From NCBI GenBank assembly GCA_037074705.1, contig CM073591.1:33832587-33896586 (forward strand): 64,000 nucleotides of DNA, in the 5' to 3' direction. Each line of letters opens with the position of its first letter. Position 1 is the first letter of the stretch. Shown one piece after another: positions 44,118 through 56,399 of the stretch. This DNA is from Zhengitettix transpicula (lineage: Eukaryota; Arthropoda; Insecta; Orthoptera; Tetrigidae). A model generated the notes under the pieces. The model had not been told where the DNA came from, did no database searches, and saw only the letters and a list, made by a program, of their open reading frames with translations. The position numbers were made by a program, and so were the translations under genes.

Positions 44118-45890
44118 TGTTAATAATAGTCGGCTCAGTAAAGGGATCAGAAGAGGCCGCATTTAGGGAGCGTCTGTGACGTGGCCCGCTTCGTGGACCG
44201 AGATAATCGCGGAAGAGATGAGTGGCTGTGAGAGTCGTCGGAGCAGATCCGCCTAACAGGACACCCCCGCCACAATAAGAGCTCTCCTCGTTCCTGGCAG
44301 AGCCGCAATCCTGTCACGGACGTCTCAAGAGAAGAAACGCGCCTCTAGGAATCGTCAGTCTGTAGTTGGACATCATTCACGCCAGAGCGGTGCAGCTATG
44401 ACACGCTTCAACTGTGGGTCGTGTAGTGTCTTCGCCAATCGTCTGACTCGCCGTCCACATAGTCTTATCTTTTCCCATATTTGGCTCACTGTCGCATCTA
44501 AGTGATTGTTGCGGCTCTCTACTTAATTAAAGTGTGTTTTGCACGGACGCAGCTATCTACAGCTTTATATCTTCATATGCTCAGTGATGTTAAATTGTTG
44601 CAGACGCTTGCCAATATATGAAATTATCAATCACTTTTCGATTATAATGTATTAACTTAGACAACACTCTATGGACTGATTGGACAGTGATATACGATCG
44701 ATTGTGCTCAGCATTTTTATGTATTTAGCCTTTAGTTACATTCTGTGAACCGTAGTGACTCCAAAGACCGTATGCAATGCCTCTGGATAATTATGAACCT
44801 TCTATCGGCATAGTGTGACTAGTGACGTGTATATGCCATAGCTTTTGATTTCTTACGATTTTAATGAATTACGAAACTATACTCTACTTGTACGTGAGGG
44901 AAGAATTTCCTGTGGGTTATTGAGAGACTGCGACACACTTAAACAAAATTTTCCTTTAGATCTTCTAAGGAAACGATACCATTAGTATAAGTCCAGTGGC
45001 AGTATGGTAAGGGCTCGACTCTGAATCTACGACAGCCAAAAATGATTAAATGGATCTATGCCTGATGTTTACTCTTTATCAGTGATTTTCGTTTAATGGT
45101 CATCTGCGAAAGTTGGAATGACCAGAGCACACTTGGACCATATAAGGACTGATATTGTAGAGTAACGGTTTGCCGTTTATTTTGTGTGGTTTCTCCTTAC
45201 TCGTCTTCGCAATTGTGGCGACTTCGTCTTCTGTATCGCCGTTTGTTGTTGTTATCGTTTGCCGTCGTGCTACAGGCATTGTGTTTAATAGCGAGCACTC
45301 GACTCGCCGATTGTATTTGATTCTTTGATTATATCAATTAAAGCCAAAATCATGCGCGTGTGAATTTTATTACCTGACTCATCGAGACTTCATTTCAGTG
45401 TGCAACTTAATCTTTATACTTACCTGTTTAATAATTTCGTTCTATGATCTATTGAGTCTGAAAATGTTTTATATTCCGCGTCTATATAGATGGCGGACTA
45501 ATCATTGAACTGTAGTCAATAACTGGCTTGACGTTTAAACAACCCTACGACATTTTTATGTGTGAACTAACTTGTATAAGAACTTTATTATCGCCAGTTC
45601 CAATATATTTGTAACATTTTATCTCAAAATTTTTAAGCAAACTTTACCATTTAATCCTTGAAGTAATTTGTATGCACTGAATTTGGTTAAGTTATTGTTT
45701 AGAAAAAACTCACAAATCATTGTGAGAGAAGTGATAACGTCAGCAGTTCCTCAGACTTGTGTTGCCTATATAAATAAACTACATTTTATTAGACTTCCAA
45801 TGCCGTCTGTGAGCTCTGGTCTGCTTCGACGAAAAATTAATCATTAACTGGTACGCTTGCAAGTAATCTGTGTCTCATATTACTATTACA
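44118..45890 (+). repeat. possible long LTR of a second retroelement family
   Basis: The left end TGTTAATAATAG and the right end TATTACTATTACA form weak inverted termini. A TATA-like cctatataaataaac lies at 45765. The right end is followed by gttggggtccgat, which could be a primer-binding site. No second copy is present in the window and no target duplication was found. A host promoter or 5' UTR region with the same composition is an alternative. Confidence 0.25.
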
Positions 45891-46240
45891 GTTGGGGTCC
45901 GATATTCATTCGAGAATCAAGTAAACTGGAACCGAATGAATTACCACCAAGAGTTGGGCCGTTTCTACAAAGCATTGTGTCTTTTGTTTACGGATCTCTA
46001 TGAAATTATGAAGGACCATCCCGTCGTCGTCGTCTTCGACGTAAACGGACGGGATTGAGTGTCAGCGAGAATTATCAACTTCAGTAATCCCGGGATGGTT
46101 CCTCCCCTGCACAGGAAACCACGCTTCAACGTCACGACTCCTCCTCCGGTGGGACTTGTTACTCCTTGGAGGCATGCAACGTCTCTCAGCATCAGAACTC
46201 CAATGGACACTGTCTCCGGTACCTAAAATAAAAACGTGAG
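45891..46240 (+). other. coding-like block after the possible LTR
   Basis: Open frames contain MNYHQELGRFYKALCLLF and, in another frame, a proline-rich stretch ending SLSIRTPMDTVSGT. A donor-like AAAAC/GTGAGT follows at 46234. It could be gag remnants or a host exon. No domain is recognised. Confidence 0.25.
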
Positions 46241-47190
46241 TTGATCAAGTGAGGTAATTAAATGCACTATTCTAAAGCAACTGATATGTGTTTGTTTATT
46301 ATTACTCTAACGATGAGTATTTATTGCATTAAATGTGTCTCGTTCCGTAAAGTCCTAACACTCTGATTCACTAGAGATCCTAATGGAACACTGATTCTGG
46401 TTAAAATATTGTATTGTATACTTTCTCAAAAAAGCTTTCCACCTTCCAGCAATCCGACAGTTTCATTTCAGTCAATATATTTTGTTATCATAAATAAGTA
46501 ATTTTGTAGCTCTCCGCTAATGTATTTTTTTGTGCAAATTTTCCTAATTCCATTTGATCGTTTTGATTCTGAATCGCATTGTTGCAAATTTTTTGCGTCT
46601 GAACATCTATAAACAATATAGCATAAGTTTTACTGTACCTTAAATAAATTATTAAATTATATTATACTTTAATGAAGCAAATAAAATAGAATGTAAGTCT
46701 GTATCAAACTGTTACTGTACAGGATTGTCACGTTAGTACGGGTCGTGAGATGTAGCAAGTCGTACGAAATGCGCAGTAGGAGAAGGGAGAAGATGAAGGG
46801 GAATATTGTCGTCACGGACGGAAATATGTTCATCTTCATTCTCATATTCACGCTCTTCCAAATTTTCTTGATCAACTAATGAATCATATACTGCCTTGAC
46901 TCTATACCCTCAATTCTTTTATCCGCTTTATCTCACCTCAACAAGTTATTTCTTAATGTTCTTCCGTAATTCATCACAATCACTCTGCATCGCTTCCATT
47001 TTATTCATTATCAAGCCGAACCAATTGTTCATGGTATATGATATAATAATCGTTCTCATTTCCTCAACGTACTCCATCTACGCCTCTTCTTCATTATCTG
47101 ATAACATTTGATGTTGCCAAACTATGTAATAAACTCAATGGTGTTTCTCGAAAAATTAAAACAAATTAACGATTTAGAATTATTAATTTT
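46241..47190. other. AT-rich stretch, nothing supported
   Basis: Short open frames only, without motif or repeat partner. Confidence 0.45.
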
Positions 47191-47194
47191 ACTT

Positions 47195-47400
47195 CGATAT
47201 AACCAACAATCTCTGGTATAGGTTTACTTGAACAATAGTGAGGTTTCGCCAGCTAATACCAATTTATTTGATCTTTTCAGGTGCTACTTCAAAATAAACA
47301 CAATATATTAACACATTTATTTATTTGATAAAAAACCAACAACAATCCACACCAAAGACGTCCTAATCAAATCGACAACGATCATTTTCCACTCGTCCAA
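47195..47400. repeat. dispersed repeat C, copy 1
   Basis: The sequence atcttttcaggtgctacttc, aaaataaacacaatatatta and ccaaagacgtcctaatc is related to 49155-49345 and more weakly to 62712-62890. Confidence 0.5.
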
Positions 47401-48161
47401 AAAAGATGCATCTTCCTCTTATTATTATTAAAATTTTAGGAATGTAATAAGTTTATTGCATAAAAAAGAAACTATTATGGAATGTCCATGGTCGTTGACT
47501 CCGGATTAGATATCTCCCAAGTTATTGAAATAATATTTTTTCCATGTATCTATCTTAATATCGCCGAAAAATACTTTTTCTATATTTTATTTCATATAAA
47601 AATTTCTCGTATTATTTTTCGTTCATTTTCTTAACACTTTGTTAGGTTAACATACTGTTCATTATTTGTTTACATTACATATTTCTTGTTTGCTGGTGTG
47701 TCTTTAAGTGGGACGGTTCAGTTCGTTGACTTACGAAAGGTGCTAATGGTCCTTACAGGCACTGTCATCTCAGGAAGACTCCCCAAGGTGCGCGATAGTA
47801 AAAATCGCACAGAGCATAGGCATATGAGGAATAGAAAAAGGCTTATATTGTTCTATATACAGGAAATTATGTCATTGTTTAAAATAAACGATTTTCTTGA
47901 TGAGAAGGGAATCTCTATTAAAAATTATGTACATTAAAACATTGCACAGCTAAATATTATTATTTATATTCCGCTCGCAGACATTAGGATTCAATATAAC
48001 AGTACTCTACACTCGCAAATATTACTGTTCACTACAATGTTGTATTTCATGACAGCTTCAAAAAGATTTTTTTTGTTCACATATGCAATCCATCATACTA
48101 AAAAAAATTTTCTTATCTCCAAAGCGGTGTTTTGTATTTAATGTTGTAGTAAAACAAACAC

Positions 48162-48162
<1 letters not shown>

Positions 48163-48205
<43 letters not shown>
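48163..48205. repeat. (TA)n microsatellite ending at an LTR-like terminus
   Basis: About 21 TA units end in ATAT, directly before TGTAGTAATC at 48206. Confidence 0.95.
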
Positions 48206-48208
<3 letters not shown>

Positions 48209-48600
48209 AGTAATCAAAAAGAAGACCTCTAACAAAATAAAGTAAATTTACAATAAAATAACAAGATAGAATGCCAGTAAGTTGGGCGCCAAATTATGGA
48301 ATAATCAAAATAAACAAATTAAAATAAAAATAATAAAATTACAATAGAACGTTATGGCGCCAAATTATGTAATCAAAATGAACAATATTGGAATGAAGAT
48401 GAGCTTTCACATTGTTGTGCCAATTAATGTAATAATCAAAGTTAATCAAGATTGAAATGAATGAAGGAAGTTGAAATTGAACTAAACTTTTAAAGATAAC
48501 AATTTGATTTATTAACAAAATTTTGTCTTCGTCGAAATTTACAGTACCTCGGCTTTTGTGAGAAACCAATTTCAGGGCCGTCTACCGGGCCTCCTATAAA
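48206..48600 (-). repeat. serial LTR-end / primer-binding-site fragments and LTR piece
   Basis: LTR-like starts TGTARTAATC or variants occur at 48206, about 48294, 48368 and 48428. The last three are each preceded by ggcgccaaatta, ggcgccaaatta or gtgccaatta, that is, on the minus strand the LTR end followed by a TTTGGCGCC-type primer-binding site. From 48428 the LTR continues with gatttattaacaaaattttg and ends around 48600. The result is a short tandem array of LTR/leader junctions. Confidence 0.6.
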
Positions 48601-49150
48601 GATAGTACAAAAAATGAAATTTAATTTACAATAACATAATTATTTCTAATCTATAAGTTATATAATTTTAATGAAGTTATCGATATATGACGATAGAAAT
48701 TTACATATAAAGTTTACAGATGAGAAATTTTGTCTATATTACATACCATTGTCTGGTCTTCTGGGGTTTGTGCACGTAATTTTATTTTTAACACTTTTCA
48801 CTGACACTAAATCTATTTTATTATTGTTTGCGAACACAATAAAACAATACCGACGTCTTTCTGTTTCTGACTCTATAATTGTTTGGAGACTCGCTGACCA
48901 ACCGCTGTTTACAGTTCACTCTCTACTCTCTCCAAATATCTGATTCTTACGCCTCGGATTCTGTGCTTTTAATATCCGAAAAACCACTGGCACTTGGAAA
49001 CGGGCAAATTGCAACTTACATAATTTATTTTACATGGAATTTTTCGGGCTACAGTTGGCCATATTCATCCGTATCTTTCCTAATATTTAATCAAAGATTC
49101 TCCATTCATAAAAAAAATTCTTTAACAAGTTATGCGGTATTCCATAAGAC
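48601..49150. other. AT-rich stretch, nothing supported
   Basis: Two overlapping open frames at 48671-48943 and 48879-49154 are hydrophobic by composition and lack motifs. Confidence 0.4.
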
Positions 49151-49154
49151 GTAG

Positions 49155-49345
49155 GAATACTGTAATAATCTCTCCGCTGGTTCCCGAAAATTTAAATCAA
49201 TTATGCGATAGCGGGGTTATCTTACCGTTTCAGGTGCCACGTGAAAATAAACACAGAATATTAACAAATATATTTATTTACGCAAAAAAAGCAACGAATC
49301 ACCGCCAAAGACATCGTAATCCGATGTTTCCCAACGTGGGTCACA
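49155..49345. repeat. dispersed repeat C, copy 2
   Basis: It starts tgtaataatctctccgctgg, then has tttcaggtgccacgtgaaaa and accgccaaagacatcgtaat. The TGTAATAATC start suggests it is an LTR edge of yet another variant. Confidence 0.5.
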
Positions 49346-49844
49346 CGTCCCACAGTTGGGTAATTTGAATATTCGGAGGGGGGCAATTCGAAAATGAGCT
49401 CGTCTAAAATTTAAAATCCGTTGGCTGTGATTTAACTTATACAAAAGGAAAATCTGTTAGTATCTCAATTTGAAATAATCATTTGGTAAGTTTGGTGATG
49501 AGTCACACATGCAAGATTGGAGTCATATAAACTACGATGTACTGAGAGAATATTGTTTGCTATGTCTAGTAAAGGAGTAGTACGTGATGTATTGCTATGA
49601 CATACGTGTCTACTGTAGTCTAGTACCAACGCGTATGAAATGAAATCACTCAATTTCATACAAAAGCTCGAATGGGCGAGAGGTTTAGCGATGTCAGAGT
49701 AAAATAAATTATTACTTTCTTTATGCACAGAATTTTTACTATTGAAGAACAGTTATACATAAGTTGAAATAAGGCTTCTTTAGGAAATAATACTATCTAA
49801 TCTAATATTCTAATAAATAAAGCAGAGTGTTTGTTTGTATGAAT
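49346..49844. other. stretch without recognised feature
   Basis: It contains a short G-rich string at 49373-49384 and a minus-strand open frame at 49465-49728 with no motif. Confidence 0.4.
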
Positions 49845-49848
49845 GTAT

Positions 49849-50831
49849 TCTAATATACAAAAGGAGGGCGTTAATTAAATGAAAGATTATTCAACTTTAC
49901 AAACAAAATATTTATTATCAATTATTTAACACAATTACAAATTTAAATATATCTCTGTCTCTCAGGGTCATAACTGGGTTTGATAATGGCGAATCATTAT
50001 TTATAATCTTATCAGCAATTTACAATTACCGGAAAAGAAAGGTTACTTGTCAATTAAATTAGAACACATTTAATTGCGAACGCAGTTAAACTAAAAAGAT
50101 TGACTCTAATTAACAAATTTTAATCAAAAGAAGAGAACGAAATCTGACCGATATCTTTTAATCAGGTTTACATACTTAGTTGTTTGTAAATTGTACTCAC
50201 GTCTGCCCAGCATTCCAGGATACCTTTAATTGTTGAAACACTATGGCGGGTATTACACTGCTTCTACTCACAGATTCTGCACTGATTCTAACTCAATATT
50301 TTATACGTAGTGAGGAACCCGGATGATCCTCCTTTCGTCCTCTGGGTAGACCGCTTGCATTGGGTGACTTCTGCTAACTCTACTCGGCTATGTGCACAAA
50401 AACTGTTTTGTGCTTAGCAGGTTTCGTCGTTATGCTCTAGTGAATGTTTTGTCTTGAGCAAAATGTTCACGGACCAATCAACTCTGTTGAATGCTAATTC
50501 TCAATATTTCTCTGCAAACTGTTTTTCACCATATAATGCGACCTGCTCTATCGTTCTCCAATTAACAGTTATTATTCGACGACGTCCCACCGCAAACTTT
50601 ACCTCGTCAAACCTTGCGACCTGAACTTCTCAATATCTTAATGCATCTGACCAAACCTTCCAGCCAACTAAACTCTCGTCTCGAAATTTGAGCGCGCATA
50701 CGCCTTCCGACAAAGGAAACAGTGCTTGGCTTGTCTATTGTTGTTCTGTTCTGGACCGCCGCCACAAAGGATTTCTCTAAAAATTTAGATTTTCAAATTC
50801 ACAATTAATGTCTTAATTAATTGGCATTACA
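49849..50831 (-). mobile_element. solo LTR, gypsy-like family, about 983 bp, TSD GTAT
   Basis: It matches the solo LTR at 35.85-36.83 kb over its whole length (ggtttgataatggcgaatca-type block, cattccaggatacc, caaatgttcacggaccaatc-like block) and ends aattggcattaca. The left end is tctaatatac, apparently TGTAATATAC with a changed second base. GTAT lies on both sides (49845-49848 and 50832-50835), giving a 4-bp duplication. Confidence 0.8.
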
Positions 50832-50924
50832 GTATATTTGTATGTTCCTTACAGAAATATACAGCAGTGGAGCAAAATTTAGTACACGTTTTCTTTACGA
50901 CCAGGAAACACACTGCCGGGGTGA

Positions 50925-51215
50925 CTCGTCTACCACCCCCTGGAGCGGGGGGTGGAAATATTCAAACATTCTGAAACAGCCGATATTTCAGTCGCATATA
51001 TATTTTTAGGTCTCAAATAGATTGAAAGTGTTTCTTCAGATGTGATATGAGTATATATTTACAGCATGAGAGGGGAGGATCCTTAGGGATGGGGATGGAC
51101 GAGCGTTACAAGAAAATAACGCAAATACAACCGAGATTGGAGAGATTTCTCTGAATTTAATTGAGACTAAATTGTTCATTTAACCCCCAGAGGCGGGGGT
51201 GGAACTTTTCAAACA
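50925..51215. repeat. two short C/G-run foldback motifs
   Basis: At about 50932-50960 ccaccccctggagcgggggg is followed by tggaaatattcaaaca. At about 51184-51222 acccccagaggcgggggtgg is followed by aacttttcaaaca. Each is a short hairpin with the same downstream string, so they look like two related repeat ends. Confidence 0.5.
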
Positions 51216-51244
51216 AAGACTTAATTTGAGCATGGTTAAAAAAA

Positions 51245-52000
51245 AGGTTGGGAAACGCTCTCCCAATCCAATTACCAGCAATAATTTTCAATTCCTTCCA
51301 AAGATACATCTCTCCTCTTCCTCTTATTATTATTATTATTTTTGTAATCTAATAAGTTTATTACATTATTTTGTTCTTTATATAAAATTAAACTAATTGA
51401 AATCACGGTTTCCAGTTTACAACTTTGTAAACGGGACAACGTGTTGTCAGTATGAGGTTACTTGTGCCATTCTGCTTTGAAACTTTCAAAACTTGTTCAC
51501 AAACATTTTTCCTATTTAAAATACTTTGTTTTCACCGCTTTTATCTGCGGATATATCCATTGTAAATCTATTTGGTTTTTATTGCCGCGTTTTCGCATTT
51601 GCAATACGCTATATCCTTTCCATATTTATTTATCGTTACTTGTAATTCAGGTGAACACTATTTTTCCTTCCAGTTTGGAGTTACTTGGGAATAATTCGGC
51701 GTATTATTTGTTTGGATAGGTTTGTTTCAATCCAATGATAATTGAAGTCGTAATTGAAAGATGTTTCGTAAGTCTATGGCTGCCTCCATGTTTCCATTCC
51801 AAACAACTGTACGCTTATTCTTAGTCCGCATTGGTATGAGGTTCTTTGACCGATTGCTCGCTCTATGTGACCTCAACATTCGCGTGGGAGTATTGCGGTG
51901 AGGAGGAGGCGAGGGAGAAGTTAGATAATCCGTACCCATGAAGTTTGTCGGGTATTGTGCGGCGTAATTGGGTCGTGTCTTGCCCGTGTTTGACTTAGCA
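51245..52000. other. stretch without supported gene
   Basis: AT-rich DNA with (TTA)n-like strings at 51320-51345. Short open frames have no motif. Confidence 0.4.
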
Positions 52001-52004
52001 GTCC

Positions 52005-52200
52005 CGTGCTAGGATGAATTGTGGCGCAAGCTTCCGAATACGGTTTTGTTGTAGGAAGCTAAGCAAAGGTAAGGTAACGGGCCTCGGAATACTGGCCCCC
52101 CTCCACTCCTCTCGTGGAAGGACTTGGCCTACCTTCTGCTTCAGTCGGTTTCGAGCAACGGTCTTCCCCTGTCACGGACAAATTCACCCGACAGGTACGT
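52005..52200 (+). other. GC-rich open fragment with donor-like ends
   Basis: A 67-codon frame at 52014-52217 lies in a GC-rich block, with candidate donors AAAG/gtaagg at 52068 and ACAG/gtacgt at 52195. It could be a host first exon or transposon debris. No homology is recognised. Confidence 0.25.
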
Positions 52201-52939
52201 GTCATCATCTACATTAAAGCTTGCATGGAAGGCGGTAATGAATAGAAAGTTCGAGGTAGTTAAATCATCCTAGAAGATCGGGGATAAAGTAATAAAGCAA
52301 ATTTATCCTTCTATCTAGATTAGAAAAATAAATCACTGCACTCAGTGCACATTATATGGTGAGCCATAGAAATCAATTTTAAACGTCTACAGAAGTGTGC
52401 AAACTAAGACCAGTAGCTACCCTCCAAGTACGCAACAGATGCACAACATCGCGCGCGTGACGTGAATGCGAAGCGTCGTAAGTGAAGATAAATACACGCG
52501 TTGCTGTAGTGATGCATATTATGTACTCCGTTTGAATATTTAGAGAGCGCAGATAACCATTTCATCACGTGGATTAATGTGCTAAAGAAAAAGAATGGAC
52601 AATTAGGCAAGATCCGAAAAAGTAACTGCGATTACTAAGCGGCATATAATCCCAATAATATAATCCTCAAGCGAGGACGGAAAATAAAAGCAAATTACAC
52701 ATTATTTTGCCGGCATGTTGCAATATTCTAAATAAGTAGAGCGTATGACATTTTATATATAAATATAATCATTACAATGTCATATTGTAAAGTAATTTAA
52801 TTAAATAGGGATGAAAGAGATAAAATCGGTCATTTACCTTACCTTGAAGAACAAAATTTGGAAATCGAATATTCCTCTGAGTTTCTTTTGGGGACAGCTT
52901 CCTCATATCAAAACAGGAAAATATGAGATGGCCGACAGT

Positions 52940-53165
52940 TCTGCCTTAAGGAAAAACATTCATTCTCCATGGCGCTACAACCCATTTAGGGGCTTGTCCT
53001 ACCGTGACGACTGACACATTCTGGCTTTAGAAGTCACACGAGGTCAGTGTGTCGATTCTCTTTCAATCTTGACCACAGTTTTCAGTCTATACCCATGCAG
53101 GGATTCGAACCAGTGAGCTCTGTGATGCACGGCTTACGGTGCAGGTCGGTAAATGAAAGAAGATA
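52940..53165 (-). repeat. tRNA-derived SINE-like repeat
   Basis: On the minus strand GGTTCGAATCC (complement of 53101-53111) is a perfect RNA polymerase III B box. It is followed by a body shared with 24530-24600 and by ttgtagcgccatggagaatg. An A box upstream is not convincing. A tRNA pseudogene is less likely because the body is repeated elsewhere. Confidence 0.5.
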
Positions 53166-53394
53166 TTGCCACATCATCAGCTTCTTAAAATGTGTTTCAA
53201 ATGCCATTAGCTATGAAACTCTTCTCCATAGGATTTGCATTTTATTTATTTTATTATGGATGGATAAGGGATTGTCATAAACATTCTATATATTTAATTA
53301 TTTTTTTCGGGAGGTGGTCGATGGATTTTTTTTTATTGTTTTGGGGCGGTGAAATCAAAAGACATATTTCGATTTGAGCCTTGAATTTTAACAT

Positions 53395-54235
53395 TATAAT
53401 ACGGTGGGAAATTGGGGAGTTGTAATACTCGTTATGGAGGATGACTTCTGGGGGGATAAGTATAATTGAATTTAGGTTTCCGGCCAAATATTATAGGAAT
53501 ATGGATTTTTGGAATGTTTATTCACGGATGCATGGATATAGGCAAGACGTTGGTGGATAGGGTGGAAATTTAGAAGGCTATGGTGTTGGAATAGGTTGAG
53601 AGAAGGGTATAGGAAGTGAAGTGAAAGACAGAAGCGAATAATTCTTTTTGCCAGGACCCTTAGAGATTGAAGGGTACGTGGTGGGAACAGAGTAGAATCA
53701 ATGTGGGTATAGGTTATTATAGGGCGGATGAAGATTTTGTTTGTATGGAGAAGGGTTTTAGGATGACGTGATCCGGTTCTGGCTCGCAGGCATTTAATAA
53801 GGTTCAAATCGTTGGGTGACGCGTTTCGGAGTGTTTGGATATGCTGAGAGTTTGGTTTAGGTGAATCCCGATATGGGTGGTTGAGGGGAAGGGGGAGATT
53901 ACTTGGCTCCAGAAAACTATACGGATGGGATTTTTCTCGATGTAGGAAACAGGATAGTTTCGTTGCCGGAATATTAAAAGGGGGATTTAGTAGTGCTGGG
54001 TTTCACTCTTCACTGGGAGAGCAATTCTTGTAGCGGTACTAGGTACGTGTTGATGGAGGTAAGACGGTTATTGGGATTTTTGTCTGATGTCCAGAAGACC
54101 GTATCGTCGACAAAATGGAAAAGATTATAGTTAACTCCAATAGGGTTGAGACATGGCAATAGATGTTGAAAAGAATTGGAGAAAATATGGAAGACAGCGA
54201 ATGTGAAAATTGCTGGCAGAACACTGATGCTCTGT
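53395..54235 (-). pseudogene. Jockey-like LINE (family 2) reverse transcriptase relic
   Basis: On the minus strand a frame near 54220 gives SSIFSPILFNIYCHVS (the PQGSVLSP..LFN region). In another frame FVDDTVFWTSDKNPN provides the catalytic xxDD box. Frame 53472-53807 then gives MNLIKCLRARTGSRHPKTLL, RPIITYTHIDSTLFPP and QRLAYIHASVNKHSKNPYSY, the usual C-terminal region. Several frameshifts make it inactive. The family differs from that at 42 and 57 kb. Confidence 0.75.
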
Positions 54236-54599
54236 TATTAATTAATTGAAAACAAAGGTCTATCGAAAATTATTTATTGTTCCCTTATATCTTCTTTTGC
54301 TGCGTGGAACCCGGTCCCAAACTTTGTAAAAGTTTTACATTTAGGATTTTTAGCAAATTATTTTTTTAAAAAAATAACTTTTTATTATTAAACGCTGGTG
54401 AAACAATTGCTGAAGAACTCGTTCAATAAGTGATTCCATTGGCTGATTGTTCTATTAGCGAACGCTAATTTACTTGTAATTCATTTTGAAAAACTGATCA
54501 TCGTAACGATGTTATTATTCCATAAAAACTTTTAAAGTAGTTGTATAACTCTGGTTCTCTAGGAAACAATCTTCTTCTGTTCATATGTAAATACCTTAA

Positions 54600-54905
54600 T
54601 TTTAAAATATTTTGATGGCTAGCAGCTGTGAGATTCCCAATTACACGTGGACGTGTACGGTGCAATGTTTGCGTATCGTGGCAGGCGTCCAGGCGTAGCG
54701 GTAAGAGGGCAGGTCATCGACACCGGCAACCTTCACTGGAAGGGGAATTCCCTCGCAGTGGGTCAGGTCAAGCACGCCGCAGACGCCATTGTTACGTCCA
54801 CCAAGGACAACAATGAGTCCAGACAGGTGGGCGGCCAAGTACGAGTATCCAGGCCATTGGCCACGTTCCTATCTAAATTACACTTCCAAGCTGACATATA
54901 AAACC
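54600..54905 (+). other. GC-rich island with open frames on both strands
   Basis: The + frame 54647-54901 contains MDVYGAMFAYRGRRPGVAVR and LAVGQVKHAADAIVTSTKD, with a donor-like CAG/gtgggc at 54828. An acceptor-like tagcag lies at 54622. The complementary minus frame 54641-54838 is also open. It looks exon-like by composition, but I recognise no family. Confidence 0.3.
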
Positions 54906-56390
54906 CCGAGAAGACAGAACGAATTATGTGTAGGGCGCTTAACCATTTACTGAACTGTTCAAGGTAAAAATAAATCACAAAATTATTTTCTTTTTATGTT
55001 TCACAGAATTCATGCTGCCAGGTCGCCGGTTTTGACCCGGATATTTCAGGATTTAATGTAAATCTCCGACCCTCGGTTTTATTAAATTGTGGCCTACAAA
55101 ATTGCATCTCCTGGTAGAATACTATTTTTAACGCAAAAATGTTTCAACGGTGCAACGCTCCGCGGAACGGTTCATGATACCATGCGTTACGTTTTCGATA
55201 TATTCATGTAAATATTATTTTATTTCGTGTTGATCTGGTTCCGGCAGTTCCGCTACTCTCTCACCGGAGACCTAATTATGTGCTGCACTCAGATGTACTA
55301 CTACGACGATTGTTGGACAAAAGAAACTATTTCTATGCCAAACAGGAAAACGTCTTGCTCGTTGCAGCCTTGTGCAGTTCAAAGAACAAACATTGGCCTG
55401 ATTGGCTACTCAAAACCCAAGATGTGACGCACCTGATTATGTTTGCTGTGACGCAGGTTGCGGCGTTACGTTTTTCTTTACCATCGGTCGTCACAACGTG
55501 AAAGAAGAAGTGTTTTGCTTTTCCTGCACTAACCTTTTTCTCATATGCCAGCTATAATTGGTTTTACACGTACTCAATATGCTTCATCCGTTTAACTGTT
55601 CCCCATTCCATCCGCAACTGTTTTATAGCTCCCGTTTCCTAATTTTAGCCACTAATTTCGGGTGACACTTGAAAATATCCAGACCGACCATCGGCGCGTG
55701 TTCCCAATGTAGCTCAAGAAATTAACGACCCGTATAACAGACAAAAAACAGAAATTAATTTTTAACATAGTCTGGCGATAGTATTTTTTTTTACAATTTT
55801 GCTTAGAGCTAATTACATATACATACAACTATTTACCTATCACTATTTTTTTATTTCTAAAATATTTAAAAAATATACATTTAATCTATTTGTATTCTTT
55901 ACATCACCAGGTAACTAATTATGCAATATTAACCCCCTATCAAACATTGAATTTTTTGTATTTCTCAAATTCAGCTGCTCAATATATTTTCCCTCCCCTG
56001 GTGTTACTATTATGGATATCAAATTTTAATTTAATAGAAAACTTAAATACTCGGGCACCTTCTCCTTATCTATTTTATAAATAAAAATGTATACATCATA
56101 CAAAATTTAGTCCCTAATATTTAAAAATTCTAATTTATTTAACATATCCTGAATCTTACAATATTTATTTTAATTCGAGATAGCGCTATTCCAATTTTAC
56201 TTCTCATTTAGTAATTACATTACTACCAAACAATTATGAATTACAATAACGTATATGAGGAACTGTTATTGACATAAATACGTTTTTTTTAGCTTTAAGG
56301 GACAAAATATTTATTAACCTACAGACTACTCCTATTTTTTACCAATTTCTATTCAACATACGCTGCATATTTATTAAATTTTAGATCACT
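54906..56390. other. mostly AT-rich stretch, nothing supported
   Basis: Two overlapping open frames at 55227-55501 have no motif. The remainder is AT-rich. Confidence 0.4.
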
Positions 56391-56399
56391 TAAAATGTT

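Noticed and set aside
44995..45040. tRNA-like string with gtggcagtatggtaagg and ctcgactctgaatct
   Set aside because: No acceptor stem, no B box at the right distance and no cloverleaf could be drawn.
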